NCBI RefSeq assembly: GCF_014697195.1
Contig: NZ_JACJRJ010000050.1
Span: forward strand, 1-45,396
Source: Cylindrospermum sp. FACHB-282
GTDB lineage: Bacteria > Cyanobacteriota > Cyanobacteriia > Cyanobacteriales > Nostocaceae
Reading direction: 5' to 3'
Length of the DNA stretch: 45,396 nt
A model generated the notes under the pieces. That model worked only from the letters and a program-made list of their open reading frames with translations, made no database searches and had not been told where the DNA came from. Position 1 is the first letter of the stretch. Each line of letters starts with the position of its first letter. The translations under genes and the position numbers were made by a program. This document shows positions 9,677 through 18,580 of the stretch, in pieces.

Positions 9677-11227
9677 ATGCGTCCATTCAAAGAAAAAGAA
9701 TGGCTATTGAGCTTGCTTGTAGGATCTCTGGTTCTGTGGCTGATCTTTTTGGGAAATTCCCCCCTGCGAGACTGGGATGAAGGTACTGTAGCCCTGGTTG
9801 CCCGTGATATTTGGCGATCGCCAGTCGCGGAAATGGCTTGGCTTTACCCTACCTTGTCCGGTGAAGCATATCATAATAAGCCACCCCTGATACACTTGCT
9901 GATTGCTCTTTCTTACTCCCTTGGAGGGGTTAATGAGTGGACAACACGCTTACCTAGCGCTGTATTAACCGCCTTGGGTGTGCCTTTGCTTTTCTTGGTG
10001 GGGCGTTTAGTTTTTACCGAAACTTTACCAGCTTTATTTGCTGCTTTAGTTTACTTGACAATGTTGCCTGTGGTGCGACATGGAAGATTGGCGATGCTAG
10101 ATGGCGTAAGTGTTACTTTTTTTTTGATGTTGTTATTTTGTCTTGTAAAAGCACGTCATCACCAAAGGTGGGCTTTGGGTGTGGGCATTTGTCTAGGGCT
10201 AATTACTCTCACTAAGGGGATGATAGTTTTGTTGCTGGGGGCGATCGCATTTTTATTTCTCCTGGCAGATGGACAATTAGCTTTGTTGAAAAGTTCCTAT
10301 TTATGGGCAGGAATGTTTTTTGGCAATGCTTTACCCCTTGCTTGGTATATAGCCCAATGGCAACATTATGGGGGGAATTTTTTACAAGTCAATTTTCAAG
10401 TCCAAACCTTTAACCGTCTTGTGCAATCTGTTGAAGGTCATAGTGGGCCTCCTTGGTACTATTTAATTGAGTTACTCAAATATGCTTTTCCCTGGCTGTT
10501 ATTTTTGCCGGGAGGGTTTTATCTAGCTTGGAAAAAACGCCATACTACCTGGGGTTGTCTAGTTCTTATCGGCATGATTGTTTACTTAGGGACTATCTCT
10601 TTGATGAAAACGAAGCTGCCGTGGTATGTAATGCCTGTGTATCCATTTTTAGCTTTGGCAATGGGGGCAAAACTGAGTGAAGTTTGGCAGCAACGACATT
10701 TTAGGGGGCGAACTTGGGTGGTATTTTTGGCAGCGATCGCGATCGCTAGTTTAGGCGGTTGTGTTTACTTTGTCATTTCTGAATCTCAGCCTGTCTTAAT
10801 TGCTCTGAGTATTGTTTTGGCAATCAGTATGGGTATTGCCGCATGGTTGGTTAAAAAGGGCGATCGCCAATTTATTCCCGTTTTATTCTCTGGAATGTAT
10901 TTAGTTTTAGCACTTTTGATGAGTTCTCAGTCCTGGATTTGGGAGTTAAATGAAGCCTTCCCCGTCAAACCAGTTGCCGCCTTAATTCAGGCAAATATCT
11001 CACCTAGAACCAAAATTTATACCTCTTTTGGTTATAGCCGTCCTAGTTTAGATTTTTACTGCGATTGCCAAGTTATTTCTGCAACTACTGAAGTTTTACA
11101 ACAAATGTGGGCAAACAAATCTTATTTGTTGTTAGATCATGCCACTTTACAAAAAATAAATTTACCTAATAGTAAAGCTCTAGGCATAGCTGAAGGTTTT
11201 ACCCTAATTTCACCATCAATTAAATAG
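9677..11227 (+). CDS. GT-C glycosyltransferase, family 39-like (ArnT/PMT type)
   Basis: This 516-residue polytopic membrane protein has roughly a dozen hydrophobic segments. The first loop carries LRDWDEG at about 31-37, the acidic pair typical of GT-C enzymes that use lipid-linked sugar donors. NKPPL at about 67 and the RLPSA block near 92 match the GT39/ArnT family. Such enzymes transfer a sugar from a polyprenyl phosphate carrier to protein or lipid on the outer face of the membrane; donor and acceptor are not known here. The next two genes, on the opposite strand, are also GT-C like, so the region looks devoted to surface glycosylation. The ATG at 9677 begins MRPFKEKEW. Confidence 0.8.
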   Translation: MRPFKEKEWLLSLLVGSLVLWLIFLGNSPLRDWDEGTVALVARDIWRSPVAEMAWLYPTLSGEAYHNKPPLIHLLIALSYSLGGVNEWTTRLPSAVLTALGVPLLFLVGRLVFTETLPALFAALVYLTMLPVVRHGRLAMLDGVSVTFFLMLLFCLVKARHHQRWALGVGICLGLITLTKGMIVLLLGAIAFLFLLADGQLALLKSSYLWAGMFFGNALPLAWYIAQWQHYGGNFLQVNFQVQTFNRLVQSVEGHSGPPWYYLIELLKYAFPWLLFLPGGFYLAWKKRHTTWGCLVLIGMIVYLGTISLMKTKLPWYVMPVYPFLALAMGAKLSEVWQQRHFRGRTWVVFLAAIAIASLGGCVYFVISESQPVLIALSIVLAISMGIAAWLVKKGDRQFIPVLFSGMYLVLALLMSSQSWIWELNEAFPVKPVAALIQANISPRTKIYTSFGYSRPSLDFYCDCQVISATTEVLQQMWANKSYLLLDHATLQKINLPNSKALGIAEGFTLISPSIK

Positions 11228-11360
11228 AAAAACATAAATACATATAAGTGTGTAAATAAATCTGAATTAGTCGAAAACCCTGTTGCCTTGTGCTTAATCC
11301 CAAGGACAAATATTTACACCCACCTACTCAATTAACTATTTTTTTCCTTTGATTAAGCCG

Positions 11361-12171
11361 CTATGCTACCCAAAGATTTTGGGCAAATCGCACAGAAAAG
11401 CTTGCTAGTAACAGGGCAAAGAAAACCATAGCTGCATATCCCCAACGAGGATAATGAGATAACAGTATACCCAAGGCTACGCTGAATGAAACAACACCGT
11501 AAGTGATCCGGTTCAGTGACCAAGTTCCTCCAGAAGCAAAAATTAATCCCAAAGAGCAGAAGCCATAAATTACGGTGATGGGGGTAAGGTGAGCGCGTAA
11601 GTGCCATAACAAATAACCACCACCCAAAACTGTGACTGTGTTAATCAAAGGATCACCCCCTAGTAGCCACAAAAATAAAATTAACGCATAAAAACCATAC
11701 TCTACTTTGACAGAAGTAAATAACTGTGCCGAATAAAGACATTGGGAACCAAGCCAAGACAGCGATTGTCCAACGTGCCGCGTTCTTGCCATAACGCTCA
11801 TGTATCCAAGAAAACAATACAATTAGCGCTCCAAAAAATGTCAAATTATTTACTAATATCCCTGCCAGTTTAAAAGGTAAGCCAAGGCTCATTAGTCCCC
11901 TGATAAACAGGGGAAATAAGGGAAAAAAGGCAACAGAATATTGTTTTTTGATAACTGAATACTCATAACCATGAGTTGCTATTTTTTCGTAGAAATCACT
12001 ATCGAAAGCGTAGAATACATCCCAACTAACAGTTGCGGCAACACCAGTAGATGGTGTGGCGAGTAAAGGCGCAATTAACAACATAGAAATGCCGATAACC
12101 ATTCGACTGAAGCACCATATTGCTAGAACAAATAATAAATTATTGCTAATTATATTTTTAGCTTGATTCAT
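11361..12171 (-). pseudogene. internally deleted, frameshifted PIG-V-like mannosyltransferase
   Basis: Two overlapping frames match the two ends of the intact paralogue at 12,498-13,802. The N-terminal piece (from ATG 12,171) aligns up to PMSLFGTVIY, equivalent to residue 157 of the intact protein. The C-terminal piece resumes at TSVKVEYGFYALIL, equivalent to about residue 314, in a different frame, and runs to the stop at 11,361. The junction lies near 11,700-11,715. About 155 codons (roughly 470 bp) are missing and the join is out of frame, so the product cannot be a working enzyme. Both ends are still well conserved, which suggests a fairly recent deletion. Confidence 0.85.
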
Positions 12172-12497
12172 CTTAATAATGTACTCTAAGTGACTGGCAC
12201 GCCAACAATTATCATCGCTTTAATCTATCAAGCTATTTAATTACAAGGTTATATAGCAATCCTATTTGATTCCTGTTGGCGTAGCCTGCCGTAGGCATTA
12301 AAAATTATTGTCTTAACTAACCGCCAAGGCGAGGCAGTGCATTGCGGAGGCTCCCCACCTTGTAGCAACTGCCGTGCCAAGAAAGCCAAGGGAAAGAGAA
12401 TAAAGAGAGAGGTAAGAAAATTTCTCTGACAATTCTTGTTTTAGTCAATGATATTAACTAAAAAATAGGAGCTTTTATAAGAAAATTGTTCTGTCGT
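12172..12497. repeat. intergenic region with interspersed repeats
   Basis: The gap between the pseudogene and its intact paralogue contains GTTGGCGTAGCCTGCCGTAG near 12,275-12,294, a word that resembles a widespread Nostoc-type palindromic repeat, and a second GC-rich block at about 12,320-12,375 similar in flavour to 1-112. No gene is visible. Confidence 0.5.
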
Positions 12498-13802
12498 TTA
12501 TCCAACCCAAAGTTCTTGGGCAAATCCTACAGCTAGTTTGACAAGTAATGTCACAAACAAGCCCAAGGCTAAATATCCCTGACGCGGATAACGAGATAGC
12601 AACACGCCTATAGCTACACTCAGGGGCACAATACCGTAAGCGAGACGACTCAAAGATATGGTACCGCCAGATGCTAGCAGCAACCCGATACCGCAAAAGC
12701 CATAGATAACAGTAACTGGTGTTAGTTGCCTGCGTAAACACCATAAAATATAACCACCACCCAACAGCATGAAGACGTTGAGCAAGTTATTGATCAACTG
12801 TTCATTTGCCAGGATTAACAAAAATAAGTTTAAAACGTAAAAGCCATAGACTAGTTTCACAGAAAGCAAATGTTTACGGAAGTGCCATAAAGCATAAGCA
12901 CTGCACACAATTATGCTAAACAATAGGGGATGGGTGAGGTCTTTAATCCCACCATTTGGGCTGTGAACCCAACCATAATACCAATTAAAACCAAAGGGAA
13001 TTTGCATCAGCATATTTAACCAACCCTGCCAATCAAATCCTAGGGAGGGACGCCATCCCCGCTGTGCGGCGATAAAAGCTAAAGGGTTGTGAAAATGAAT
13101 CGCACAATAGAAACTGAAGAGTATTAGTCCGATGGCAGTTGCTAAACCCGCAATATAGGCAATGGGGGGTCTGCGTTCAATCCATGCGGCGATCGCAAAT
13201 GCTGGAATTAGTGCCATTCCTGTGGGACGTGTGGCCGTTGCCATTGCTCCCCACAGTGTAGTCCAACCATATTGTTGGCGATCAAATGCCCGCAATGCTG
13301 CCGTACTCAAAAATAAATACAGCCCCTCTGTGTAAATCACCCCTGTAAACATCGACATTGGACACCAAGAGACTACAGCAGTCGCCCACTTCGCTGTACT
13401 GGTGTCATAATGCTCCTTCAGCCAAAGATATAAACAGTAAAGGGCCGCCAAAAATGCCAGGTTATTTACCAGTGTGCCTGCTACTTCAAATGACAACCCT
13501 AGGGTCATCAAAACCCAGATGCATAAAGGAAACAGGGGAAAAAAGGCCAGATTATGTTGTTTACCATCATTGATGAATTCATAACCGTTCGTAGCGATCG
13601 CCCGATAATGTACACTATCCCAGGCATCAAAAATACTCCAGCCAAAATGCGGCGCAATTCCCGGCACGGGTGATGGCAGCTTTGGTGCAATCAGCAACAT
13701 GGTAGACCAGATGATTATTCGGCTGAAAAGCCACATTACAGCGGGAAAGAGGAAATCACTTTTCCATAAAAATTCTGTTATAACTATCTTATTTTTAGCC
13801 AT
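12498..13802 (-). CDS. PIG-V-like mannosyltransferase family membrane protein
   Basis: This intact 434-residue polytopic membrane protein has about ten hydrophobic segments. The first outside loop has FDAWDSVHYRAIATNGYEF at about 58-76, followed by LAFFPLFPL at 85-93, the signature arrangement of the PIG-V/Mannosyl_trans2 GT-C family (WD-x-x-Y-x-x-IA-x-x-GY then FFPLYP). These enzymes use dolichyl- or polyprenyl-phosphate mannose. The bacterial members are uncharacterised, so the sugar and acceptor are inferred only. A damaged paralogue follows downstream on the same strand. The ATG at 13,802 gives MAKNKIVITE. Confidence 0.75.
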   Translation of the reverse strand: MAKNKIVITEFLWKSDFLFPAVMWLFSRIIIWSTMLLIAPKLPSPVPGIAPHFGWSIFDAWDSVHYRAIATNGYEFINDGKQHNLAFFPLFPLCIWVLMTLGLSFEVAGTLVNNLAFLAALYCLYLWLKEHYDTSTAKWATAVVSWCPMSMFTGVIYTEGLYLFLSTAALRAFDRQQYGWTTLWGAMATATRPTGMALIPAFAIAAWIERRPPIAYIAGLATAIGLILFSFYCAIHFHNPLAFIAAQRGWRPSLGFDWQGWLNMLMQIPFGFNWYYGWVHSPNGGIKDLTHPLLFSIIVCSAYALWHFRKHLLSVKLVYGFYVLNLFLLILANEQLINNLLNVFMLLGGGYILWCLRRQLTPVTVIYGFCGIGLLLASGGTISLSRLAYGIVPLSVAIGVLLSRYPRQGYLALGLFVTLLVKLAVGFAQELWVG

Positions 13803-14094
13803 AGGCTTGAGTGTTTCCCGCTACTCCTTTGTATATCCTCTTAATTGTGGAGGCAACCCTAGATTTTCTCAGTAATATTCCGTAAATCCAATTTTATGGC
13901 AAATATCCCACAATAGGTAAATACCTACTTAACTAGTCACTTCATTGGAGGTAACTATACAGGCTACTACTAGCAATAGGAGTTAGATAATAGCTATCTA
14001 CTGCCTATGAAGCCGTAGCGATTGTGGTAATTGCTGTGATGAATGAGTCCCAAGCAATTTATAGTTGGAATTATCTGTAAATCCTTAAGAAATT

Positions 14095-15291
14095 GTGAAA
14101 GCTATTACTCTTGTTGGTTCCACTGGCTCAATCGGTACTCAGACCTTAGATATTGTCACTCAGTATCCAGACCAATTTCGGATTGTTGGATTGGCAGCTG
14201 GGCGCAATGTGGAGATGTTAGCCGCTCAGATTCGGCAGTTTCGCCCGCAAATAGCCGCGATTTCTGCCGAAGAGAAATTACCGGCACTCAGAGAAGCCAT
14301 TAAAGACCTCGACCCCCAACCAATTTTACTGGCTGGGGTTGCTGGAGTCATAGAAGTCGCCCGCTACGGTGAGTCAGAAACAGTAGTTACAGGTATCGTT
14401 GGTTGTGCAGGGTTGCTACCCACAATCGCCGCGATTGAAGCGGGTAAAGATATTGCCTTAGCAAACAAAGAAACCCTCATCGCTGGGGCCCCTGTAGTTC
14501 TCCCCCTAGTTGCCAAGCATGGCGTAAAACTATTACCTGCCGATTCCGAACATTCTGCTATATTTCAATGTCTCCAAGGTGTTCCCAAAAGAGGTTTGCG
14601 GCGGATTTTGCTCACTGCCTCTGGTGGCGCTTTCCGGGATTGGGATGTAGCAAAGTTAGCAGAAGTGACAGTTGCCGATGCCATCAAGCATCCTAATTGG
14701 TCAATGGGGCGAAAAATCACCGTAGACTCTGCAACTTTGATGAATAAGGGATTGGAAGTGATTGAGGCTCACTACCTGTTTGGGTTAGATTATGACAATA
14801 TCGATATTGTGATTCATCCCCAAAGCATTATTCACTCGCTGATAGAGTTGCAAGATACCTCAGTTTTAGCCCAACTCGGTTGGCCAGATATGCGCTTACC
14901 CCTACTCTATGCTTTATCTTGGCCTGATCGCATCTACACTAACTGGGAACGACTAGATTTGGTGAAAGCTGGAAATTTAACCTTCCGCGAACCAGATCAT
15001 CAAAAATATCCTTGTATGCAGTTGGCTTATGCTGTGGGTAGGGCTGGTGGTTCGATGCCAGCTGTGTTGAATGCCGCTAATGAACAAGCTGTGGCCTTAT
15101 TTTTAGAAGAGAAAATTCAATTTTTAGATATTCCTCGGTCTATCGAATGGGTATGCGATCGCCATCAAAATGATAACCGCACCAATCCCTCTTTAGATGA
15201 CATTTTGGCAGCAGATAACTGGGCAAGAGGAGAAGTTTTAGCGGCAACTGAAAAGTTAGCAACTCCCTCTCGGCTTATTTCTCTGCATTAA
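14095..15291 (+). CDS. dxr: 1-deoxy-D-xylulose 5-phosphate reductoisomerase
   Basis: DXR converts 1-deoxy-D-xylulose 5-phosphate to 2-C-methyl-D-erythritol 4-phosphate with NADPH, the committed step of the MEP isoprenoid route that feeds carotenoid, phytol and quinone synthesis in cyanobacteria. The 398 residues include the nucleotide-binding [12 protein letters not shown] at 8-19, [12 protein letters not shown], the metal and substrate block [27 protein letters not shown], and [20 protein letters not shown]. All family landmarks are intact and the length is normal. The only start giving the complete Rossmann strand is GTG at 14,095. Confidence 0.97.
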   Translation: MKAITLVGSTGSIGTQTLDIVTQYPDQFRIVGLAAGRNVEMLAAQIRQFRPQIAAISAEEKLPALREAIKDLDPQPILLAGVAGVIEVARYGESETVVTGIVGCAGLLPTIAAIEAGKDIALANKETLIAGAPVVLPLVAKHGVKLLPADSEHSAIFQCLQGVPKRGLRRILLTASGGAFRDWDVAKLAEVTVADAIKHPNWSMGRKITVDSATLMNKGLEVIEAHYLFGLDYDNIDIVIHPQSIIHSLIELQDTSVLAQLGWPDMRLPLLYALSWPDRIYTNWERLDLVKAGNLTFREPDHQKYPCMQLAYAVGRAGGSMPAVLNAANEQAVALFLEEKIQFLDIPRSIEWVCDRHQNDNRTNPSLDDILAADNWARGEVLAATEKLATPSRLISLH

Positions 15292-15305
15292 ACATCTGAA
15301 TCACA

Positions 15306-15341
15306 GGAAGACACTGCTAACCACCCTCAGCACTGTCTTCC
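15306..15341 (+). terminator. hairpin downstream of dxr
   Basis: GGAAGACA at 15,306-15,313 pairs with TGTCTTCC at 15,334-15,341, and after one mismatch TGCT pairs with AGCA. No long T-run follows directly, so it is either an imperfect terminator or an mRNA-stabilising 3' stem. Confidence 0.5.
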
Positions 15342-15617
15342 CTGGCAATTCATAATTTATCTATATATCTACGAAGGAATAAAAATATTTTCAGGAATTT
15401 CCGAAAAAAGTTCTCTGAGACAGAATTTATCGTCACACTTTAGGGTATACTGAGGCAGTGATGATTCCCAAAAAAATCTCTACTAAAACATCTCAACAAT
15501 AGTAGTAAATAAAATTTGGGTGCAGAGCTTTTGCAGCGGTAATCGTTACGGAAATCAAAATTTACCCTGTTTGAAAAAAAATCTCTTCAATAAGAGCGCT
15601 TTTCAAGGAATTGAAAT

Positions 15618-15815
15618 ATGATTATTACCTTGATTGTAGCTTGGATCGTTTTCACAATATTGTGGAAAGTGCTGAAAACGACCCTAAGCAATGCATTGAC
15701 TGTTGCTGCTATTCTGATATTGTTAAATGTTGGTTTTGGAATTACGCCGCAAGATATTTTGCATCAAATTACTCAGTTTGCTCAGACTGTGTCAAAGACA
15801 CTTGTGAGCAACTGA
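15618..15815 (+). CDS. small conserved membrane protein
   Basis: This 65-residue protein starts with a hydrophobic segment (2-18), has a short basic/polar link (WKVLKTTLSN) and a second hydrophobic segment (about 28-45), then an amphipathic tail. It probably sits in a membrane as a hairpin. No enzymatic motif is visible and I do not recognise a named family. GGAA lies nine bases before the ATG. The gene converges on the thioesterase, with 42 bases between the stop codons. Confidence 0.65.
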   Translation: MIITLIVAWIVFTILWKVLKTTLSNALTVAAILILLNVGFGITPQDILHQITQFAQTVSKTLVSN

Positions 15816-15857
15816 GAGGGCTAAAGCGTCAAGTGGCAAAATTTTCACCTCCAGCTA

Positions 15858-16355
15858 TTAGCTGATTGATGCTGAAACCTTTGCCAACGCATTCTTAACA
15901 CTCGCAGGTAACTGGCGCATAATCTTGCCTTGTTCACGATCTACTGCCACTAAGGTCACCTCGGCAGTAACATATAATTGTTGTCCATCATTTGAGACAA
16001 TCCTATAGTGCCAATTAATGCGGACACCAGTCGCCTCAGTCATGCGCGTTCTTACCACCACTGCCATACCTAATTGAATTGAACGGTGATAGCGCACTGA
16101 CAATTCTACAACTGGTAAATCACAGCCTAAGGCTACTAAATCAGCAAATTCAATACCTATTGATCGCAAGCATTCTACCCGTGCTTCTTCCATCCAAGCT
16201 AAATAGGAACCATGCCAAACAATTCCTGCATAGTCGGTGTGGTGAGGTTGTACTCTGATGGGATATTCAAACCAGTTCTCAAATAAACAATTTGACTGAC
16301 TGTCTATGGCGCTGGTTGATGGTAGTTTTGGTTGGCTTGGTTTTTCTTCAGACAT
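15858..16355 (-). CDS. acyl-CoA thioesterase, hot-dog fold (YbgC/4HBT type)
   Basis: The 165-residue protein has a polar N-terminal extension of about 30 residues, then the 4-hydroxybenzoyl-CoA thioesterase signature HHTDYAGIVWHGSYLAWMEE: D41 is the usual catalytic aspartate, and H48 and the E56/E57 helix follow. The rest (ELSVRYHRSIQLG, then VRINWHYRI) is the standard hot-dog sheet. Members hydrolyse acyl-CoA or acyl-ACP thioesters. The cyanobacterial DHNA-CoA hydrolase belongs to the same superfamily, but nothing here links this gene to phylloquinone synthesis, so the substrate is left open. Confidence 0.85.
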   Translation of the reverse strand: MSEEKPSQPKLPSTSAIDSQSNCLFENWFEYPIRVQPHHTDYAGIVWHGSYLAWMEEARVECLRSIGIEFADLVALGCDLPVVELSVRYHRSIQLGMAVVVRTRMTEATGVRINWHYRIVSNDGQQLYVTAEVTLVAVDREQGKIMRQLPASVKNALAKVSASIS

Positions 16356-16941
16356 TTTAAATTTTCTTAGCGGCAGCTATGAATTTTCTATATCTGGAAT
16401 ACCACAAAATCTAGGTGAGTTGTAAAATTTTTACTTTTCCCAAGCACTCAAATCTGATCATTTAAGCTGACAATCCTATAATGTGCATACCATCATTCAA
16501 TCTAACTCTTGTGGGGTGGGCATCCTGCCCGCCCTTGATGTTCAAATTAAAAGCCCAACAGCTTATTAGCTTTAGGGGGTTGTCTGTGCCAAATTATTCC
16601 TAGAAATAGTTTGCATCAATAAGATTTTCCCTTAGATGATGACGAGTCAGCCAGAAAATTCATGATTTTATTTGGCAGTAGCGATCGCCGAGTTCACCCT
16701 ATGGGAAGGTCTGACCATAGTAGCCCAGGCAAGACCAGCTAAAAAAAGCGCCAATCCATCTGATGACTGGTGACTATCACCACAGCCACTTTACTATTGG
16801 ACATTCTTGATTTTGATGGGTAGTGGGTTTTACTCCTGATCATCAGTGTTTGGCAGAGGCTGAAAAATACGTGACAGCAAAGTCAAGAAGCGCATTTCGG
16901 TAATTTAGGACTAACTTTCTTAGCTATCAACCTTTGCAACC
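16356..16941. other. intergenic region
   Basis: This 586-base gap contains the GC-rich palindromic word GGGGTGGGCATCCTGCCCGC near 16,514, a common type of cyanobacterial interspersed repeat. It also holds an isolated GCGATCGC at about 16,681. No gene is supported in either strand. Confidence 0.4.
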
Positions 16942-17286
16942 TTAGTACTTCTTGGCAAGGGTTTTATTACCTGTAGAGGGTTGCATAGATTGCTTGACAA
17001 GATTAGCCAGTTCCTCTAACTGATTAATTGCCTCCGCTCCCTCTAACTTCATTAATTCGCGGTCATCCCGCATCTCAGTCCAAGTAATTCCGTAATCGGA
17101 TACTAAGAACCGAATCAGGTGATTGTCTCCCAAGCTAACCATAAAAGAAGCACTATTCATTTGGTCGCCACAGGTATAACAGGAAGCAGGATAACCACGC
17201 CGCTCTAATACAACCGCCAAGGCTTGCAGGTTCATCACCAAGTCTTGGACGAATTGTCGATGTTGATGTGCTAGTCGCAGAAACAC
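16942..17286 (-). CDS. DUF1815 family protein
   Basis: The 114-residue soluble protein matches my recollection of the cyanobacterial DUF1815 family: MFLRLAHQHRQFVQDLVMNL at the start, a CYTCGD motif, then FLVSDYGITWTEMRDDRELM. Two close cysteines (CYTC) might bind a metal or form a disulphide, but no function is known. The GTG start at 17,286 is supported by GGAGG six bases upstream. The gene is isolated, with gaps of several hundred bases on both sides. Confidence 0.8.
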   Translation of the reverse strand: MFLRLAHQHRQFVQDLVMNLQALAVVLERRGYPASCYTCGDQMNSASFMVSLGDNHLIRFLVSDYGITWTEMRDDRELMKLEGAEAINQLEELANLVKQSMQPSTGNKTLAKKY

Positions 17287-18279
17287 TTTTTTCCTCCAGA
17301 CACCACAGTCATTTTAGTCTCTTTTATATTTTCTTTAGATTTTCTCATTCACTGGTATTGTAAACTATTTATTACAATTGCCAGAAAATCTTGGTTTCGT
17401 TAATTAACTACCTTGCTTAGGGTAATAGGTAACAGTTTTATTTGCCGTATCAAACTATTCAGTTTGAAAATTCAAATTATCAGACAGAATTACTAAACTT
17501 AACATTGTCTTTAGACATTTCTGTCAGGGTAGATTTTTGCTGGCGGTGATCAGATTTTAGCGTAACTCAAATTTAGCACTAGTCAAATAAAGAAAAGCTA
17601 CATACTAAACTTTTATAGGCAATGTGCAGCCAAACTCATCCTATTGAGAGACACTAACGCGACTTTACGCCGTTTTAGTAAGTCCTGCCACCTTAGTTAA
17701 ATTTTGCATATCTAACATAGATTCGGTATTGCCCAACAATAGGTAGAGTACATGAGGGCCCAATTCTCCAAGATATGTGGAGTTTGGCAGATGAACTTGC
17801 TCCTTTGAGATTTGAGATTTAGATGAGAACTGATAATTAAATATATAGTGACTGCTTATACAGTATATGTACTTAATGGATCAGGGCAAATGTAAAAACC
17901 AAAAGCCAGAGACTTAATACTGAGAATAACTAAACTCAGAAGCGTGTTGTTGCCTAATTGGCAGCATTTTTGGAGTTTTCCAGGATTACCCAGAACAAGT
18001 TTTGTTAAGCGACAAAAGCTTTCTTTGGGATTATCCTGAACAAGTTGCAATATGAGCAGAAAAATTTTCATCTGATCGAAAAACAATAAAGTGCGGATGC
18101 ATAGCTGCTTCTCGTCGCTCTCTGGGGGTGTAAGCGTTGTCTAGGCTAAAATTCCTTGATATATTTGGATGACTAACGCCTTTGTGAGTTTCCTCAAGAA
18201 GAAAAATCCACTTGAGGATGGAGGATAGATTACAGTTGATCAGTCGCGCAATCTTTAGATGGAGATAAAGATTTACAAT
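17287..18279. other. long intergenic region
   Basis: Nearly 1 kb of A/T-rich sequence without a convincing gene. A 76-codon minus-strand frame at 17,856-18,086 has neither a family match nor a good ribosome-binding site and is not called. CCTGAACAAGTT occurs near 18,030 and CCAGAACAAGTTT near 17,989, a short direct repeat. I recognise no tRNA or known RNA. Confidence 0.4.
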
Positions 18280-18495
18280 TTACGCGACTACTTGCCACCA
18301 ACCGAAAGCTGGGCCAATAAACCGGATGGTTATCCATCCTACAACCATAATGCCAATGCCGAACCAGGCACCGCGAGTAGTCCAGTTGACAAATTGTTCA
18401 GCTTGAGTTTTGGTGATGGGAACCCAGGATAAGATCCGGGTATCTTGACCGTATTCTTCTCCAAGTGTGGTTTTACGACGCTTTGCTTCACCCAT
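18280..18495 (-). CDS. DUF2839 family small membrane protein
   Basis: From the ATG at 18,495 the protein is 71 residues: MGEAKRRKTTLGEEYGQDTR, a proline-containing link, then one hydrophobic segment (about 45-64) ending GPAFGWWQ. This is the pattern of the cyanobacterial DUF2839 family, whose members begin MGEAKRRK. The frame can be extended three codons to a TTG at 18,504, but the family's conserved start favours the ATG. Function is unknown; one membrane span with a cytoplasmic basic head is likely. Confidence 0.85.
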   Translation of the reverse strand: MGEAKRRKTTLGEEYGQDTRILSWVPITKTQAEQFVNWTTRGAWFGIGIMVVGWITIRFIGPAFGWWQVVA

Positions 18496-18558
18496 AATCA
18501 GCAATTCAAAATTTAACTTAGGCTCTCATTTTATATTGACAGACATCATGGCTACAGT

Positions 18559-18580
18559 CATTAGTCATTAGTCATTAGTC
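18559..18580. repeat. STRR heptamer repeat (TTAGTCA)n at a stop codon
   Basis: Nearly three copies of TTAGTCA lie here. Read on the minus strand they encode the last residues (Thr-Asn-Asp) and the TAA stop of the DinG-like gene. It is the same heptamer as after gltB. Confidence 0.8.

Noticed and set aside
15611-15865. 84-codon plus-strand frame overlapping the small membrane protein
   Set aside because: It is cysteine-rich nonsense in another frame; the 15,618-15,815 frame has regular membrane segments and a better ribosome-binding site.
17856-18086. 76-codon minus-strand open frame
   Set aside because: It has no family resemblance and no good ribosome-binding site, and its composition matches the surrounding non-coding DNA.
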